Assembly: GCA_900472485.1 (NCBI GenBank)
Contig: UCII01000022.1
Span: forward strand, 1 to 41,420
Reading direction: 5' to 3'
From: Hyphomicrobiales bacterium
GTDB taxonomy: Bacteria; Pseudomonadota; Alphaproteobacteria; Rhizobiales; Rhizobiaceae
DNA length: 41,420 nucleotides
The notes under the pieces are model-generated. The model had not been told where the DNA came from and made no database searches. It worked only from the letters and a program-made list of their open reading frames with translations. Positions 1 to 8,377 of the stretch are shown here, piece by piece. Each line of letters starts with the position of its first letter. Positions within the stretch are counted from its first letter, which is position 1. The translations under genes and the position numbers were made by a program.

Positions 1-150
1 GTCATAAGACAAGCGGTTTTGCGACAACGACATGCCCCAATCAAAGACCTAAAGCGCAAGAAGCGAATCTGAAAGATCGCGACGCGTTTTTAGGCGGGCA
101 TCAATGACAGACGGATCGATCATCCGTGATTACGCGACCTTGAGGTCGGC
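1..150. other. Non-coding flank downstream of the first operon
   Basis: No gene is supported here. A 6-bp inverted repeat with a 5-base loop (ACGGAT / ATCCGT, 111-127) lies 24 bases beyond the stop codon of the minus-strand operon. It could act as a transcript end, but no T-run follows it on the minus strand, so terminator function is a weak inference. Confidence 0.3.
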
Positions 151-732
151 TCAAAATCGCTCCATCTCGCGGCCGACCTTCGTCAGAAATTGGCTGCGGG
201 AACCTTCCGTCGAGCGGTTCATGTCGTAATGGGCGAGGAAGACGACGGGGGCGAAAGGCTTGATCTGGGCGCGCAGCACGCGCTTGACGATCTTCTTCGG
301 CGGATTGCCGGCGATGAAGGCACGAAACGGATCGGCGCCATAGGTCAAGACCGCGCCGAGCTTGCGGATATGCTGCAGTTTCGACCGCACTTTGCCATCG
401 ACGAGTTCGAAGGAAACGCCGGGGAGCCAGACCCGATCGAAATAGCCCTTGAGAATGGCCGGAAAGCCGAAGTTCCAGACCGGAGTGACGATCACGAGAG
501 CCTCGGTGCGTTCCAACCGTTCGACATAGGGCTTCAGCGCCTCGGTATTTTCGGGATAGTCGTGATAGATCAGCCGGTCGTGGCGCGAGAGCACGGGATC
601 GAAGCCCTCGGCATAGAGGTTGCAATCGTCGACTTCATGTCCCGCACGCTTCAGGCTCTGGATGGTCTGGCGATGCAGCGCGCCGCCAAAACTTTCCTCG
701 ACCGGATGGGAATGAAGGACGAGAACCTTCAT
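151..732 (-). CDS. NAD(P)H-dependent flavodoxin-fold oxidoreductase (MdaB/NQO1-like)
   Basis: This 193-residue cytoplasmic protein has the flavodoxin-like fold of the NQO1/MdaB/KefF family. The N-terminal beta strand and phosphate-binding loop read MKVLVLHSHP, followed by EESFGGALH. The FMN-binding segment TPVWNFGFPAILKGYFDRVW lies near residues 83-102. Family members bind FMN or FAD and reduce quinones or other electron acceptors with NAD(P)H; the substrate here is unknown. The start ATG overlaps the stop of the upstream FAD-linked oxidase gene by four bases (ATGA), which implies translational coupling. It is the last gene of the operon. By inference it could supply or recycle electrons for the neighbouring oxidase, or detoxify a quinoid product. 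The family call is firm; the role is not. Confidence 0.88.
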   Translation of the reverse strand: MKVLVLHSHPVEESFGGALHRQTIQSLKRAGHEVDDCNLYAEGFDPVLSRHDRLIYHDYPENTEALKPYVERLERTEALVIVTPVWNFGFPAILKGYFDRVWLPGVSFELVDGKVRSKLQHIRKLGAVLTYGADPFRAFIAGNPPKKIVKRVLRAQIKPFAPVVFLAHYDMNRSTEGSRSQFLTKVGREMERF

Positions 733-2138
733 GAGGCCTCCATCAGCGCGGCAAGGCCGGGGAAGAGGTAGTTCTTGCCGGATTTGAAATCGAAATTCGG
801 GTCGTCCCAGGCGATCATCTTGCCCGGATTGAGTAGACCCTTCGGATCGGTTTCCTTCTTGAAGGCAAGCTGAACGGCATCCGTCTGCTTCATGCCGCCC
901 TCCTCCAGCGTATAGCGATGCGGGTTGAAGATCGGGCAGCCATGATCCTGGTGAATCCTAATGATCTCTTCGAGCCGCGCTTCGGAGGTATAGCGCACCA
1001 GCGGCAGACCCGAGCACTGGATTTGACCGTCGAACCTGATGAATTCGAGGTGGCCGGGCACCTCGTCACCAAAGATCTCCACCATCTTCTGGACTTTGGC
1101 GACGTGATCCGGCCCCGGATACTGCACCTGCAGATAGGTGATCGACGGATCGACCTTGATGGCGCGCAGCGTCGTATGGTTCCAGGCAAGCTCATAGGCA
1201 TGCGGAATGCCCTTCATGCTCTCGACCTTGTCGGAGCGGAAGGTAATCTCACCCTTCTGCTGCATGGTGAAGGCGACGAAAGGATCTATCGAGTGTGGCG
1301 CGATCATCAGCGCCACGATCGATTGCCCCTGACGGATGTAGGGCTTGTGGCGGGTAAAATAGTCTTGCGGGATGGGGGCGGCGATCGGCGCGATTTCCTT
1401 GACCAGAATGCCGTTGCATTTGGCGAGCGCGTCCGAAAAGCGCACTGCATCCATGAAGTCGTCATAGCCGACCAGCACGTCGATCCAGTCATAGGCCGGC
1501 GCCAGCGGCATCTCGATCTCGGTAATGATGCCATTGGTGCCATAGGCATGGCTGACCTTGGTCAGGTCCCAGCCGGTCAGATCAAGCGTGCGGGGCTCCG
1601 CCTCCATCGTCACGACGCGCAGCCGCAGGATATTGCCGAGATCGCGCAGGCCACCCCAGGTGATCGAGCCGACACCGCCCGACCCGCCGGCGATGAAGCC
1701 GCCGATCGTTGCGGTCTGTGCGGTCGAGGGATGGAAGCGCAGTTCCTGGCCCGAATGGGCCTTTGTCTGGCGGTCGAGTTCGGCAATGACGATGCCGGGC
1801 TCGCAGACGACGCGGCCGGGATGGATCTCCTTGATCCTGTTCATGGCGGCGAGATTGAGCACGATGCCGCCGGAGAGCGGCATCGCCTGGCCGTAATTGC
1901 CGGTGCCGGCGCCGCGCGGCGTGACGGGAACGTCGTGCGCATAGGCGACCTTCAACGTGCGGATCACCTCTTCCTCGGTTTTCGGGGTGACGACGAGATC
2001 GGCCGTGACATTGTCGAGCTGGGCCTTGAGGATCGGCGAATACCAATAGAAGTCGCGGCTTTTCTGGCGCACGAGCGCCGGATTGTCTTCGACGGCGATG
2101 CCTTCGAGTTCTTTCTTGATGCGCTGATAATCCGGCAT
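729..2138 (-). CDS. FAD-linked oxidase/dehydrogenase of the GlcD/FAD_binding_4 family
   Basis: With the preferred start the protein has 469 residues. An N-terminal PCMH-type FAD-binding domain carries the pyrophosphate loop PRGAGTGNYG and the segment ATIGGFIAGGSGGVGSITWG. The C-terminal cap ends in the typical GLLNPGKMI, close to the end of the chain. Relatives include the GlcD subunit of glycolate oxidase, D-lactate dehydrogenases and vanillyl-alcohol oxidase; they oxidise hydroxy acids, alcohols or ring carbons. An upstream ATG at 2168 exists, but the ATG at 2138 follows a GGAG ribosome-binding site by six bases and lies one base after the stop of the amidohydrolase gene, so I prefer it. 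Position directly after a deaminase-like hydrolase suggests it oxidises the product of that enzyme. The substrate cannot be read from sequence. Confidence 0.88.
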   Translation of the reverse strand: MPDYQRIKKELEGIAVEDNPALVRQKSRDFYWYSPILKAQLDNVTADLVVTPKTEEEVIRTLKVAYAHDVPVTPRGAGTGNYGQAMPLSGGIVLNLAAMNRIKEIHPGRVVCEPGIVIAELDRQTKAHSGQELRFHPSTAQTATIGGFIAGGSGGVGSITWGGLRDLGNILRLRVVTMEAEPRTLDLTGWDLTKVSHAYGTNGIITEIEMPLAPAYDWIDVLVGYDDFMDAVRFSDALAKCNGILVKEIAPIAAPIPQDYFTRHKPYIRQGQSIVALMIAPHSIDPFVAFTMQQKGEITFRSDKVESMKGIPHAYELAWNHTTLRAIKVDPSITYLQVQYPGPDHVAKVQKMVEIFGDEVPGHLEFIRFDGQIQCSGLPLVRYTSEARLEEIIRIHQDHGCPIFNPHRYTLEEGGMKQTDAVQLAFKKETDPKGLLNPGKMIAWDDPNFDFKSGKNYLFPGLAALMEAS

Positions 2139-2139
2139 G

Positions 2140-3453
2140 TCAGGCTCCAATGACGCTGTCGAGTTCACGATAATCCGGCAGGCTGCGATCGATCACCTTG
2201 CCCTTGCGAAGGACGACGCGATCGGACTGCGGACGGGAAAGGAATTCGCTCCAGCGCCGGGCGCTGAAAAGCACGAGATCGGCCGGGCTGCCGACCGCGA
2301 TCCGCCCGATGTCCGGGCGACCGAGAATGCTGGCGGGCGACGTGGTGATGACTCGAGCGGCCGTATCCAGCGGATGGTCGAGATGCAGGATGCGCACGGC
2401 CTCGCGGAACACCTCGACCGGATCGAGATCGCCATAGGCGTAGAAGGGGTCGCGGGTATTGTCGGAGGCGACGGCTGTGGGAACGCCGGCCGCGGCAAGC
2501 TCGTGCAAAAGGGTGACGCCGCGCCAGCGCGGCGTGCGCCCGGCATGGCGGTCCTGCAGATACATGTTGCACATTGGCAGCGAGACGATGGAGATCCCGG
2601 CCTTGGCAACGAGATCGATGGTTGCGCGCGCGACATCCTCGTTCTGCCGGGCAAGCGAGCAGCAGTGGCCGGCGGTCACCTTGCCGGTAAAGCCGTTGCG
2701 AAGCACGGCTTCGGCGATCGCCTTCAGCGTCAGTACCTCCCTGTCCTCGGTCTCGTCGACATGCAGATCGATGTCGAGACCATTGTCGGCAGCAGCGCGG
2801 ATCAGTTTGTCCAGTTGCGCGTCGATGTCCGGGTTCATTTGTGTGACGCCGCCCATCAGACCGCCGGCGTCTCGAACCACGCGGAGCAGATCGGCAAAGA
2901 AGGCATCGTCGACCATGCTATCGAGCGGGAAGAGGGCGACGGCCTGCAGCGCGATCTTGTCCTTCCAGGCTTCGCGGACCGAGGTGAAGACCTCGAAAGA
3001 GATGCGGTGCTGCGGCGCCAAGGAATCAAGGTGAGTGCGGATCAGGCCTGTGCCATGGGCGTAAGCCGAGCGCAGCGAAAACTCCATGCGCTTGCGTACG
3101 TCGTCGGCCGACCAATTGGCCTCGCGATCGGTGCGCACGGCATCGAGCGCGCCCATGAAACTGCCGTCCGGGTTCGGCCGCCGTTCCCAGATGTGCCCCT
3201 TGTCAAGATGGGTGTGCATGTCGGCGAAGGTCGGCCAGACCATACCTTCCTTCATATCCACCTTGGCGTATTCCACTGGCGCGGTGCCAGGCGCGACGAT
3301 GTCACTGATAAGGCCATCGGCGACGACGATATCGGCCTTGATCAGGCCCTCGCTGGAAGGTGCCTTGAAGCCCGAGAGCGTCACGGCGGGAACGGTGGCA
3401 TTACTCAGCACGAAACGGGCGGCGTTCGGTGGCGACATGAAGGCGTGGGACAT
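2140..3453 (-). CDS. Cytosine-deaminase-like (CodA-type) metal-dependent amidohydrolase
   Basis: This 437-residue TIM-barrel amidohydrolase has the CodA-subfamily signature in order. H80 and H82 lie in MHTHLDKGH, H231 and the catalytic E234 in HVDETED, H263 in TAGHCCSL, and D331 in SDNTRDPFYAYG. Together these would bind one metal ion and activate water to remove an amino group from, or open, a cyclic amidine or amide. Known relatives act on cytosine, isoguanine, creatinine or related heterocycles. The length is close to that of E. coli CodA. The start ATG overlaps the stop of the permease gene by one base (TGATG) and has a GGGAG ribosome-binding site. A second ATG five codons later is possible. 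Sharing an operon with an importer and a flavin oxidase, it probably performs an early step on the imported compound. Cytosine itself is not established as substrate. Confidence 0.87.
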   Translation of the reverse strand: MSHAFMSPPNAARFVLSNATVPAVTLSGFKAPSSEGLIKADIVVADGLISDIVAPGTAPVEYAKVDMKEGMVWPTFADMHTHLDKGHIWERRPNPDGSFMGALDAVRTDREANWSADDVRKRMEFSLRSAYAHGTGLIRTHLDSLAPQHRISFEVFTSVREAWKDKIALQAVALFPLDSMVDDAFFADLLRVVRDAGGLMGGVTQMNPDIDAQLDKLIRAAADNGLDIDLHVDETEDREVLTLKAIAEAVLRNGFTGKVTAGHCCSLARQNEDVARATIDLVAKAGISIVSLPMCNMYLQDRHAGRTPRWRGVTLLHELAAAGVPTAVASDNTRDPFYAYGDLDPVEVFREAVRILHLDHPLDTAARVITTSPASILGRPDIGRIAVGSPADLVLFSARRWSEFLSRPQSDRVVLRKGKVIDRSLPDYRELDSVIGA

Positions 3454-4319
3454 CAGTTCTCCCGCTTGAGGCTGCTCTCATGCCAGCGATGCAGGCTCAG
3501 CCATGAGATGAAGGAGGTGAACGCAAAGATGGCGACGCCAAGCGCCGACAGGAGAAGCAAGGCTGCGAAGAGCCGTGGCATGTTCTGGCGGTATTGCGCC
3601 TCCAGCAGGCGGAATGCCAGGCCGGAGTTCGGACCGCCCGAGCCGGCGGCGAATTCCGCGACCACCGATGCGATCAGCGACAGGCCGCCACCGATCCTCA
3701 AGCCCGTCATGAAATAAGGCTGGGCGGCGGGCAGCTTCAGATGCAGCAATGCCTGCCAGCGCGAGGCGCCGTAGAGGTCGAAAAGGTTGAGCAGGTTATG
3801 GTCGACGCTCTTCAATCCCTGTACCATGTTGGAGAGGATTGGAAAGAAGGCGACGAGGAAGCCGCAGATCAGAAGTGCGGCTTCGCGTGTCGGCGCATAG
3901 ATCAGGATCAGCGGCGCGATCGCGACGATCGGGGTTACCTGAAGGATGACGGCCAGCGGATAGAAGGCGAGTTCGATCCAGCGGGACTGCACGAGGAAGA
4001 TCGCAAAGCCGACGCCGCCGATCAGCGCCAGGATCAGCGATATGAAGGTGATCTCAGTCGTCACCCACAGAGCCGGCCACAAGATGCCCCAGTCGGAAAC
4101 GAGCGCCTTGGCGACGGCGATCGGGCTTGGCAGAATATATTGCGGAATGCCGGTGCCGACGACCAGAAGCTGCCAAAGTACAAGAAGGACAAGGACGGTC
4201 AGGATCGGCACAAGGATACCGAACGCGCGTTCTAGATTGCGCTGTCTGACGGCGGCGGTAGCCGGCGCATCGACTGTTTCACCGGAAAGAGGGGTGGGCA
4301 GGCTGGTGTTTTCGCTCAT
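3453..4319 (-). CDS. ABC transporter permease (SsuC/TauC/ThiX-like)
   Basis: The 288-residue inner-membrane protein has a short polar N-terminus and about six hydrophobic helices, the first near residues 33-53. A cytoplasmic EAA-type loop contains LYGASRWQALLHLKLPAAQP, the contact site for the ATPase. It belongs to the BPD_transp_1 permeases of the nitrate/sulfonate/taurine/pyrimidine-precursor importers, which usually work as homodimers. An in-frame ATG 57 bases upstream exists, but the ATG at 4319 overlaps the ATPase stop as TGATG and is preceded by GGAGG at seven bases, so it is chosen. Together with the ATPase and the binding protein it makes a complete importer. Confidence 0.92.
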   Translation of the reverse strand: MSENTSLPTPLSGETVDAPATAAVRQRNLERAFGILVPILTVLVLLVLWQLLVVGTGIPQYILPSPIAVAKALVSDWGILWPALWVTTEITFISLILALIGGVGFAIFLVQSRWIELAFYPLAVILQVTPIVAIAPLILIYAPTREAALLICGFLVAFFPILSNMVQGLKSVDHNLLNLFDLYGASRWQALLHLKLPAAQPYFMTGLRIGGGLSLIASVVAEFAAGSGGPNSGLAFRLLEAQYRQNMPRLFAALLLLSALGVAIFAFTSFISWLSLHRWHESSLKREN

Positions 4320-5143
4320 CAATGGGCCTCCGGCCAGCCGATGGCCTCGATCAGGGAACGGGACACTTTTTCGCACACCTGCCGATATTCTTCAGACGAG
4401 CGATAAAGCGGATCGCGCTCGCCGCTGGTTTTCAGCGGAAAGTCGCTATGAACGCGGCCCGGCCGTGCCTTCATGACGACGATGCGGTTGGAGAGATAGG
4501 CGGATTCGTAGACGGAATGCGTGACGAAGATGACTGTGATGCCGGTCGTCTGCCAGAGGCGCAAAACGTCGTCATTCAGCTTCTGGCGCGTGATTTCGTC
4601 GAGGGCCGCAAAGGGCTCGTCCATCAACAGCAGCTTCGGTTTGGTTACCAGAGCGCGAGCGATCGAAACCCGCATCTTCATGCCGCCGGACAATTCGCGC
4701 GGATAGGCTTGCGCAAAATCCTGAAGGCCGACGGTTGCCAGCGTCTCCATGATCTGATCGTACGCCGCCGCTTTCGACACACCCCGCAGCTTCAGCGGCA
4801 GATGGACATTGCCGAACACGGTCTTCCAGGGAAGCAGCGTCGGCTCCTGGAAAACGAAGCTGATATCGCCCTCCGGCAGGCCCTTGACGTTGATGCGCGA
4901 ACTGGGCCAATCGATCCTGCCGCTCGAAGCGCCGCCAAGGCCCGCGATGATCCGCAAGGCCGTCGACTTGCCGCAACCGGAAGGGCCGAGCAGGCTGATG
5001 AACTCGCCGCTTTCCACATGGAGCGACATGCCCGACAGCGCCAGCGTGCCGTTGGAGAAGACCTTGGAGACCTGTTCCATAACGACAAGCGGCCGCTTGC
5101 GTGTCTCGGTTTGGGTGGATTTGGTGGCTTCAGACACTGGCAT
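4319..5143 (-). CDS. ABC transporter ATP-binding protein (SsuB/TauB/ThiZ-like)
   Basis: This 274-residue cytoplasmic ATPase energises the importer. The Walker A loop GPSGCGKS is at residues 53-60, the Q-loop Q99 lies in FVFQEPTLLPW, the signature LSGGM is at 151-155, the Walker B LLLMDEP is at 171-177 and the switch histidine is H209. The stretch FQEPTLLPW before the helical domain is usual in the nitrate/sulfonate/taurine class. The gene follows the binding-protein gene after a 146-bp gap filled by a palindromic repeat. It precedes the permease gene with a one-base overlap. No residue needed for ATP hydrolysis is missing. Confidence 0.93.
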   Translation of the reverse strand: MPVSEATKSTQTETRKRPLVVMEQVSKVFSNGTLALSGMSLHVESGEFISLLGPSGCGKSTALRIIAGLGGASSGRIDWPSSRINVKGLPEGDISFVFQEPTLLPWKTVFGNVHLPLKLRGVSKAAAYDQIMETLATVGLQDFAQAYPRELSGGMKMRVSIARALVTKPKLLLMDEPFAALDEITRQKLNDDVLRLWQTTGITVIFVTHSVYESAYLSNRIVVMKARPGRVHSDFPLKTSGERDPLYRSSEEYRQVCEKVSRSLIEAIGWPEAH

Positions 5144-5161
5144 GGTTTAGCTCTTTGTTGA

Positions 5162-5283
5162 TCCACCCTCCCCTTGAGGGGGAGGGTCGGAGCGAAGCTC
5201 CGGGGCGGGGTGATCTGTTGCTATCTCAGGCAATCACCTCCACCCGCCGCTTTGCGTTGACCTCCCCCTCGAGGGGGAGGTGC
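5162..5283. repeat. RIME-like mosaic palindromic repeat between binding-protein and ATPase genes
   Basis: Three inverted repeats stand side by side. ACCCTCCCC (5165-5173) pairs with GGGGAGGGT (5179-5187). CGGAGC (5188-5193) pairs with GCTCCG (5197-5202). Positions 5260-5281 form a perfect 22-bp palindrome centred on CTCGAG. The element ends eight bases from the binding-protein stop codon. The layout matches the Rhizobium intergenic mosaic elements. On the operon transcript the hairpins would lie just 3' of the binding-protein message, where they could stabilise it or reduce read-through into the ATPase gene. That role is inferred. Confidence 0.8.
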
Positions 5284-5289
5284 CTAGGC

Positions 5290-6306
5290 TTACTTCTTCA
5301 GCGACATGCCGAGGCCCTTGCAGACGAACTGCGTATCGAAGGCCTTTTTGTATTCGATGTCGGCATCGAAGAGCTTGATCTGCACCATCTCGTCGAAGAA
5401 CTTCTTGTAGTGCGCTTCGGTGATGCAGCCGATGCCCTTGTCCAGTGCATCGCCGGATTCGACGATGCCGTATTCCTTCATCTTGGCGATGGAATAGGCG
5501 ATCTGGCCATCCGTCATATCTGGATTGTCTTTTTTGATCAGTTCGTTGGCCGCCTTGTTGTCGCCGTAGAGGTAGTTGTACCAGCCCTCGATCGAGGCGT
5601 TGACGAAACGTTGCACGAGATCCGGGTTCTTGTCGACCAGCGCCTTCTGCGCGGTGATCATCGTCGAATAGGGCGAGTAGCCGGCATCGGCGATCAGGAA
5701 GACCTTCGGCTTCCAGCCCGCCTGTTTCTCGATCTCATAGGGCTCGGAGGTGACATAACCCTGCTGCGCGGACTGCTTGTCGGCGAGGAAGGGTGCGGGA
5801 CTGAAGTTATAGGGCTTGAACTGTTCGTCCTTGAAGCCCGGGAAGTTCGCCTTCATCCACTCGAAATAGGTGATATAGCCGTCCTTGCTCAGGAACAGCG
5901 TCGGCAGCTTCGCCAGATCCTCGAATTTTTCCACGCCGGCATCCGGATGGGCAATCAGCACCTGCGGGTCCTTCTGGAAGATGGCCGCAACATCCACGAT
6001 CGGAATGCCCTGCTTGACCGCATCGATCTCCTGCTGCGGTCCACCCATGTAGAAATCCAGCTTGCCGGAGATCAGTAAGGCCGAATTGGCCGCGTTGGGG
6101 CCGCCCTGGACGATCGTGACATCAAGACCGTATTTCTTGTAGGTGCCGTCGGCGACCGCCTGGTAGAAACCGCCGTGCTCGGCTTGCGCAAGCCAGTTCG
6201 TGCCGTAGCTGACTTTGTCGAGCGCATTTGCAGGCTCGGCAGCCATGATCGCGGCGGCAAGCCCCATGGCGGCAAAGAATGTTTTTGTCTTCAAGGCTTT
6301 ATACAT
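5290..6306 (-). CDS. Periplasmic substrate-binding protein, NMT1/THI5-like (ThiY-type)
   Basis: This 338-residue protein begins with a Sec signal peptide (KTK, then a hydrophobic core and a likely cut after ANA near residue 28), so it should be periplasmic. The early motif NWLAQAEHGGFYQA followed by YKKYGLDVTI and GGP is typical of the NMT1/THI5-like family, whose studied members bind 4-amino-pyrimidine thiamine precursors. Relatives bind sulfonates, nitrate or other small anions. It is the first gene of the operon and would define which compound is imported. The pairing with a CodA-like hydrolase favours a pyrimidine-like or other N-heterocyclic ligand, but this is inference. It diverges from a LysR gene across 184 bp. 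Confidence 0.88.
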   Translation of the reverse strand: MYKALKTKTFFAAMGLAAAIMAAEPANALDKVSYGTNWLAQAEHGGFYQAVADGTYKKYGLDVTIVQGGPNAANSALLISGKLDFYMGGPQQEIDAVKQGIPIVDVAAIFQKDPQVLIAHPDAGVEKFEDLAKLPTLFLSKDGYITYFEWMKANFPGFKDEQFKPYNFSPAPFLADKQSAQQGYVTSEPYEIEKQAGWKPKVFLIADAGYSPYSTMITAQKALVDKNPDLVQRFVNASIEGWYNYLYGDNKAANELIKKDNPDMTDGQIAYSIAKMKEYGIVESGDALDKGIGCITEAHYKKFFDEMVQIKLFDADIEYKKAFDTQFVCKGLGMSLKK

Positions 6307-6413
6307 GGCTGACTGTTCCCCTTATCTGCCATGGGACGTCGTGGTTGGCGCCCATTTCCTGCATTTGAGCGGTTGCGTTGCTCTTTGAAAAGCATCAAAA
6401 TTCGTGCGCATTG

Positions 6414-6428
6414 ATGCCTTTTCGGCAT
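6414..6428. promoter_or_regulatory. LysR-type box (T-N11-A dyad) between divergent genes
   Basis: A perfect inverted repeat ATGCC-N5-GGCAT contains the T-N11-A pattern that defines LysR-family boxes (T6415 to A6427). The dyad extends to GATGCC/GGCATC at 6413-6429. A related half-site GCATCAA (6392-6398) mirrors TTGATGC (6411-6417), so a second, overlapping dyad is present. The site lies 108 bases from the binding-protein start and 63 bases from the LysR start, a usual place for autoregulation and control of the divergent target operon. Confidence 0.6.
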
Positions 6429-6490
6429 CTGTTCCCGGGTCTGTGCCTAAATTGTGCGGTCTGGGCAAAAATTAAGCAATGGGGACACGC

Positions 6491-7459
6491 ATGCTGCACT
6501 CGCGACGGCTTCTCTATATCAATGAAATCGCCCGCTGCGGCTCGATCCGCAAGGCGGCGGCACGGCTCAATGTGGCCTCATCGGCGATCAACCGGCAGAT
6601 CCTGGCGCTGGAGGAGGAAATGGGCGCGCCGCTTTTCGAACGGCTGCCTCGCGGGCTCAGACTGACGGCGGCCGGCGAGCTCTGTATCGAGCACATTCGC
6701 GAGGTTCTGAAGAATTACGAGCGGCTGGAGGGCCGCATTCGCAGTCTCAAGATGCAGCAAGCCGGCAAGGTTCGTATCGTCGCCACCGTCGGCCTGGCCT
6801 CAGGTCCACTGCCCGAGATCATCGCGCGTTTTCTTTCCGAGCATCCAAGGGTCTTCGTCCAGCTGCGCAATGATGCCGGATCGACGACGATGGCGCCGGT
6901 CGTCTCCGGAGAAGTGGATCTCGGGCTTGGCTTCAACATTCCGGCAACCCCGGGACTTCGCTCCCTTGCTAATTTCGACATACCGATCGGCGTCGTCCTG
7001 CCGCCCGGTCATCCGCTGATCGGGCCCGGTCCCATCAATCTTGCCGATGTCGTGGAGGAGCGGCTATTGCTCGCGCAGCCCGGGACGAGCCTGCGCGAGG
7101 TCATCAATCTGATGCTTTCGCGCCTTTCCGTGCAGGTCGAGCCGGTGCTGGAGAGCAATGCGTCGGAGATGTTGAAGCAGCTGGTAAAATGCGGGGCAGG
7201 GCTGACATTGCTCAACCCCCTTGATGTGCTGACGGAGTGTCGCCGGGGAGAGCTGGTATTCCGGCCGATCGCCGAGCCGCATTCGCGGCCTCAACCGATG
7301 AAACTCATCGCCCGCGCGCGAGCACCGCTCGACGCCGCCACCAGCCTTTTCGTCGAATACCTGCTTGCTGAATTAGCCGGGATCGTCGAGGAGCTGCAGG
7401 CGAAGGGACATATCATCCCGCCCTCCGAACGACGCCGCGCGGACGCCTATTTCGAATAG
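6491..7459 (+). CDS. LysR-family transcriptional regulator of the divergent uptake/catabolic operon
   Basis: The 322-residue regulator has an N-terminal winged helix-turn-helix (residues about 1-60; SIRKAAARLNVASSAINRQI is the recognition region) and a C-terminal periplasmic-binding-protein-like effector domain from about residue 85. The ATG at 6479 is in frame, but the ATG at 6491 has GGGGA five bases upstream and is preferred. Members of this family bind a small molecule, often the pathway substrate or intermediate, and switch on the divergent operon. The adjacent T-N11-A dyad supports that arrangement. The 3' end overlaps the convergent creatininase-family gene by 13 bases. Confidence 0.9.
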   Translation: MLHSRRLLYINEIARCGSIRKAAARLNVASSAINRQILALEEEMGAPLFERLPRGLRLTAAGELCIEHIREVLKNYERLEGRIRSLKMQQAGKVRIVATVGLASGPLPEIIARFLSEHPRVFVQLRNDAGSTTMAPVVSGEVDLGLGFNIPATPGLRSLANFDIPIGVVLPPGHPLIGPGPINLADVVEERLLLAQPGTSLREVINLMLSRLSVQVEPVLESNASEMLKQLVKCGAGLTLLNPLDVLTECRRGELVFRPIAEPHSRPQPMKLIARARAPLDAATSLFVEYLLAELAGIVEELQAKGHIIPPSERRRADAYFE

Positions 7460-8250
7460 AGGTTGGCAAGCGAGTAGTCGCGCAGATCCCGCAGCATCTC
7501 GATGAAGCCTGCGATCTCGTGGCGGCAGATGAGTGCGCCCTTTTCCGCCGTGCCATTGGCCGCATTACCGACCACACCGTTCGGATTGAGATCATGCGCG
7601 ATCCAGGCGAGCGAATGCGGCGGCAAGGGCTGCAGATATTTCGAATGCTCCGTCATCCATTCCGCCTTGGAGGCGAAATTCTCAGCCTTTTCCATCCGGA
7701 CCAGATCAGGCCGGAAATGCAGCATGAGCGAGGTCTCGACGTCGCCGCCATGGATGCCAAAGCGCTGCTCGTGCTCGTCGATCATACCATCAGGCGTACC
7801 GAAGCGCGTCCATTGCGTGGCGACGACGGCCATCTGGTAACGCACGCGCAGTTCGCGCGCGACGATACTCATGATATCCACATTTCCGCCGTGGGAATTG
7901 ACGATCACCATTTTGCGGATGCCTGCTTCAGCGACCTTCGCGCCGATCGCGGTCCAGACCGGGATCAGCAACTCTGCGCTCAGCGACAGCGTGCCGGGGC
8001 CGTAGACGTGTTCGTTGGCCTTGCCGATCTCCTGCAGCGGGAGGACCAGGAAATCGAGATCGTCCGGACGCTGGACCTTCAACTCGGCCAGCATGCCCTC
8101 GGCGATCGCGACATCCGTGGCAATCGGCAGATGTGGACCGTGTTGCTCCGTCGAGGCGATCGGCAGGATCGCGATGGTGGTATCGGGCGAGAGATCGGCG
8201 AAATCATAGGTGTTGAGTTCATTCCAATAGAAGGGCTTCGTCATTGCCAT
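7447..8250 (-). CDS. Creatininase-family metal-dependent amidohydrolase
   Basis: The 267-residue protein shows the creatininase/FAPy-deformylase-like fold signatures. E35, H37 and D46 lie in STEQHGPHLPIATD, H120 in NSHGGN, and E172 in HGGDVETSLML. These acidic and histidine residues form the dinuclear metal site in the family. Members open or hydrolyse cyclic amides (creatinine, formamidopyrimidine products, mycofactocin precursor). The start is ambiguous: the ATG at 8250 sits only two to three bases from GAGAGG, whereas the in-frame ATG at 8244 has about eight bases of spacing. The gene is convergent with the LysR gene and lies on the same strand as the two-component genes upstream. By inference it takes part in catabolism of the same N-rich compounds as the neighbouring operon. 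Confidence 0.88.
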   Translation of the reverse strand: MAMTKPFYWNELNTYDFADLSPDTTIAILPIASTEQHGPHLPIATDVAIAEGMLAELKVQRPDDLDFLVLPLQEIGKANEHVYGPGTLSLSAELLIPVWTAIGAKVAEAGIRKMVIVNSHGGNVDIMSIVARELRVRYQMAVVATQWTRFGTPDGMIDEHEQRFGIHGGDVETSLMLHFRPDLVRMEKAENFASKAEWMTEHSKYLQPLPPHSLAWIAHDLNPNGVVGNAANGTAEKGALICRHEIAGFIEMLRDLRDYSLANLYSK

Positions 8251-8377
8251 GTCCTCTCGTCAGCGCCTGGTCACTCAACGGATACGGCAAGGATGGTAAC
8301 GGTGGAAAGCATCAATTTGCGCCCGTGCCGCTGCCTTTTTGCGTACGCCTGGAACGACAGCGGCATTTGCCAATCGA

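Noticed and set aside
918..2153. Long open frame antisense to the FAD-linked oxidase gene
   Set aside because: It mirrors the real gene in GC-rich DNA, is rich in R, D and H residues, and has no family motif. The opposite strand has clear FAD-binding motifs.
2137..3717. 526-codon plus-strand frame antisense to the CodA-like and permease genes
   Set aside because: It spans two real genes, their overlap and no ribosome-binding site, and shows no domain.
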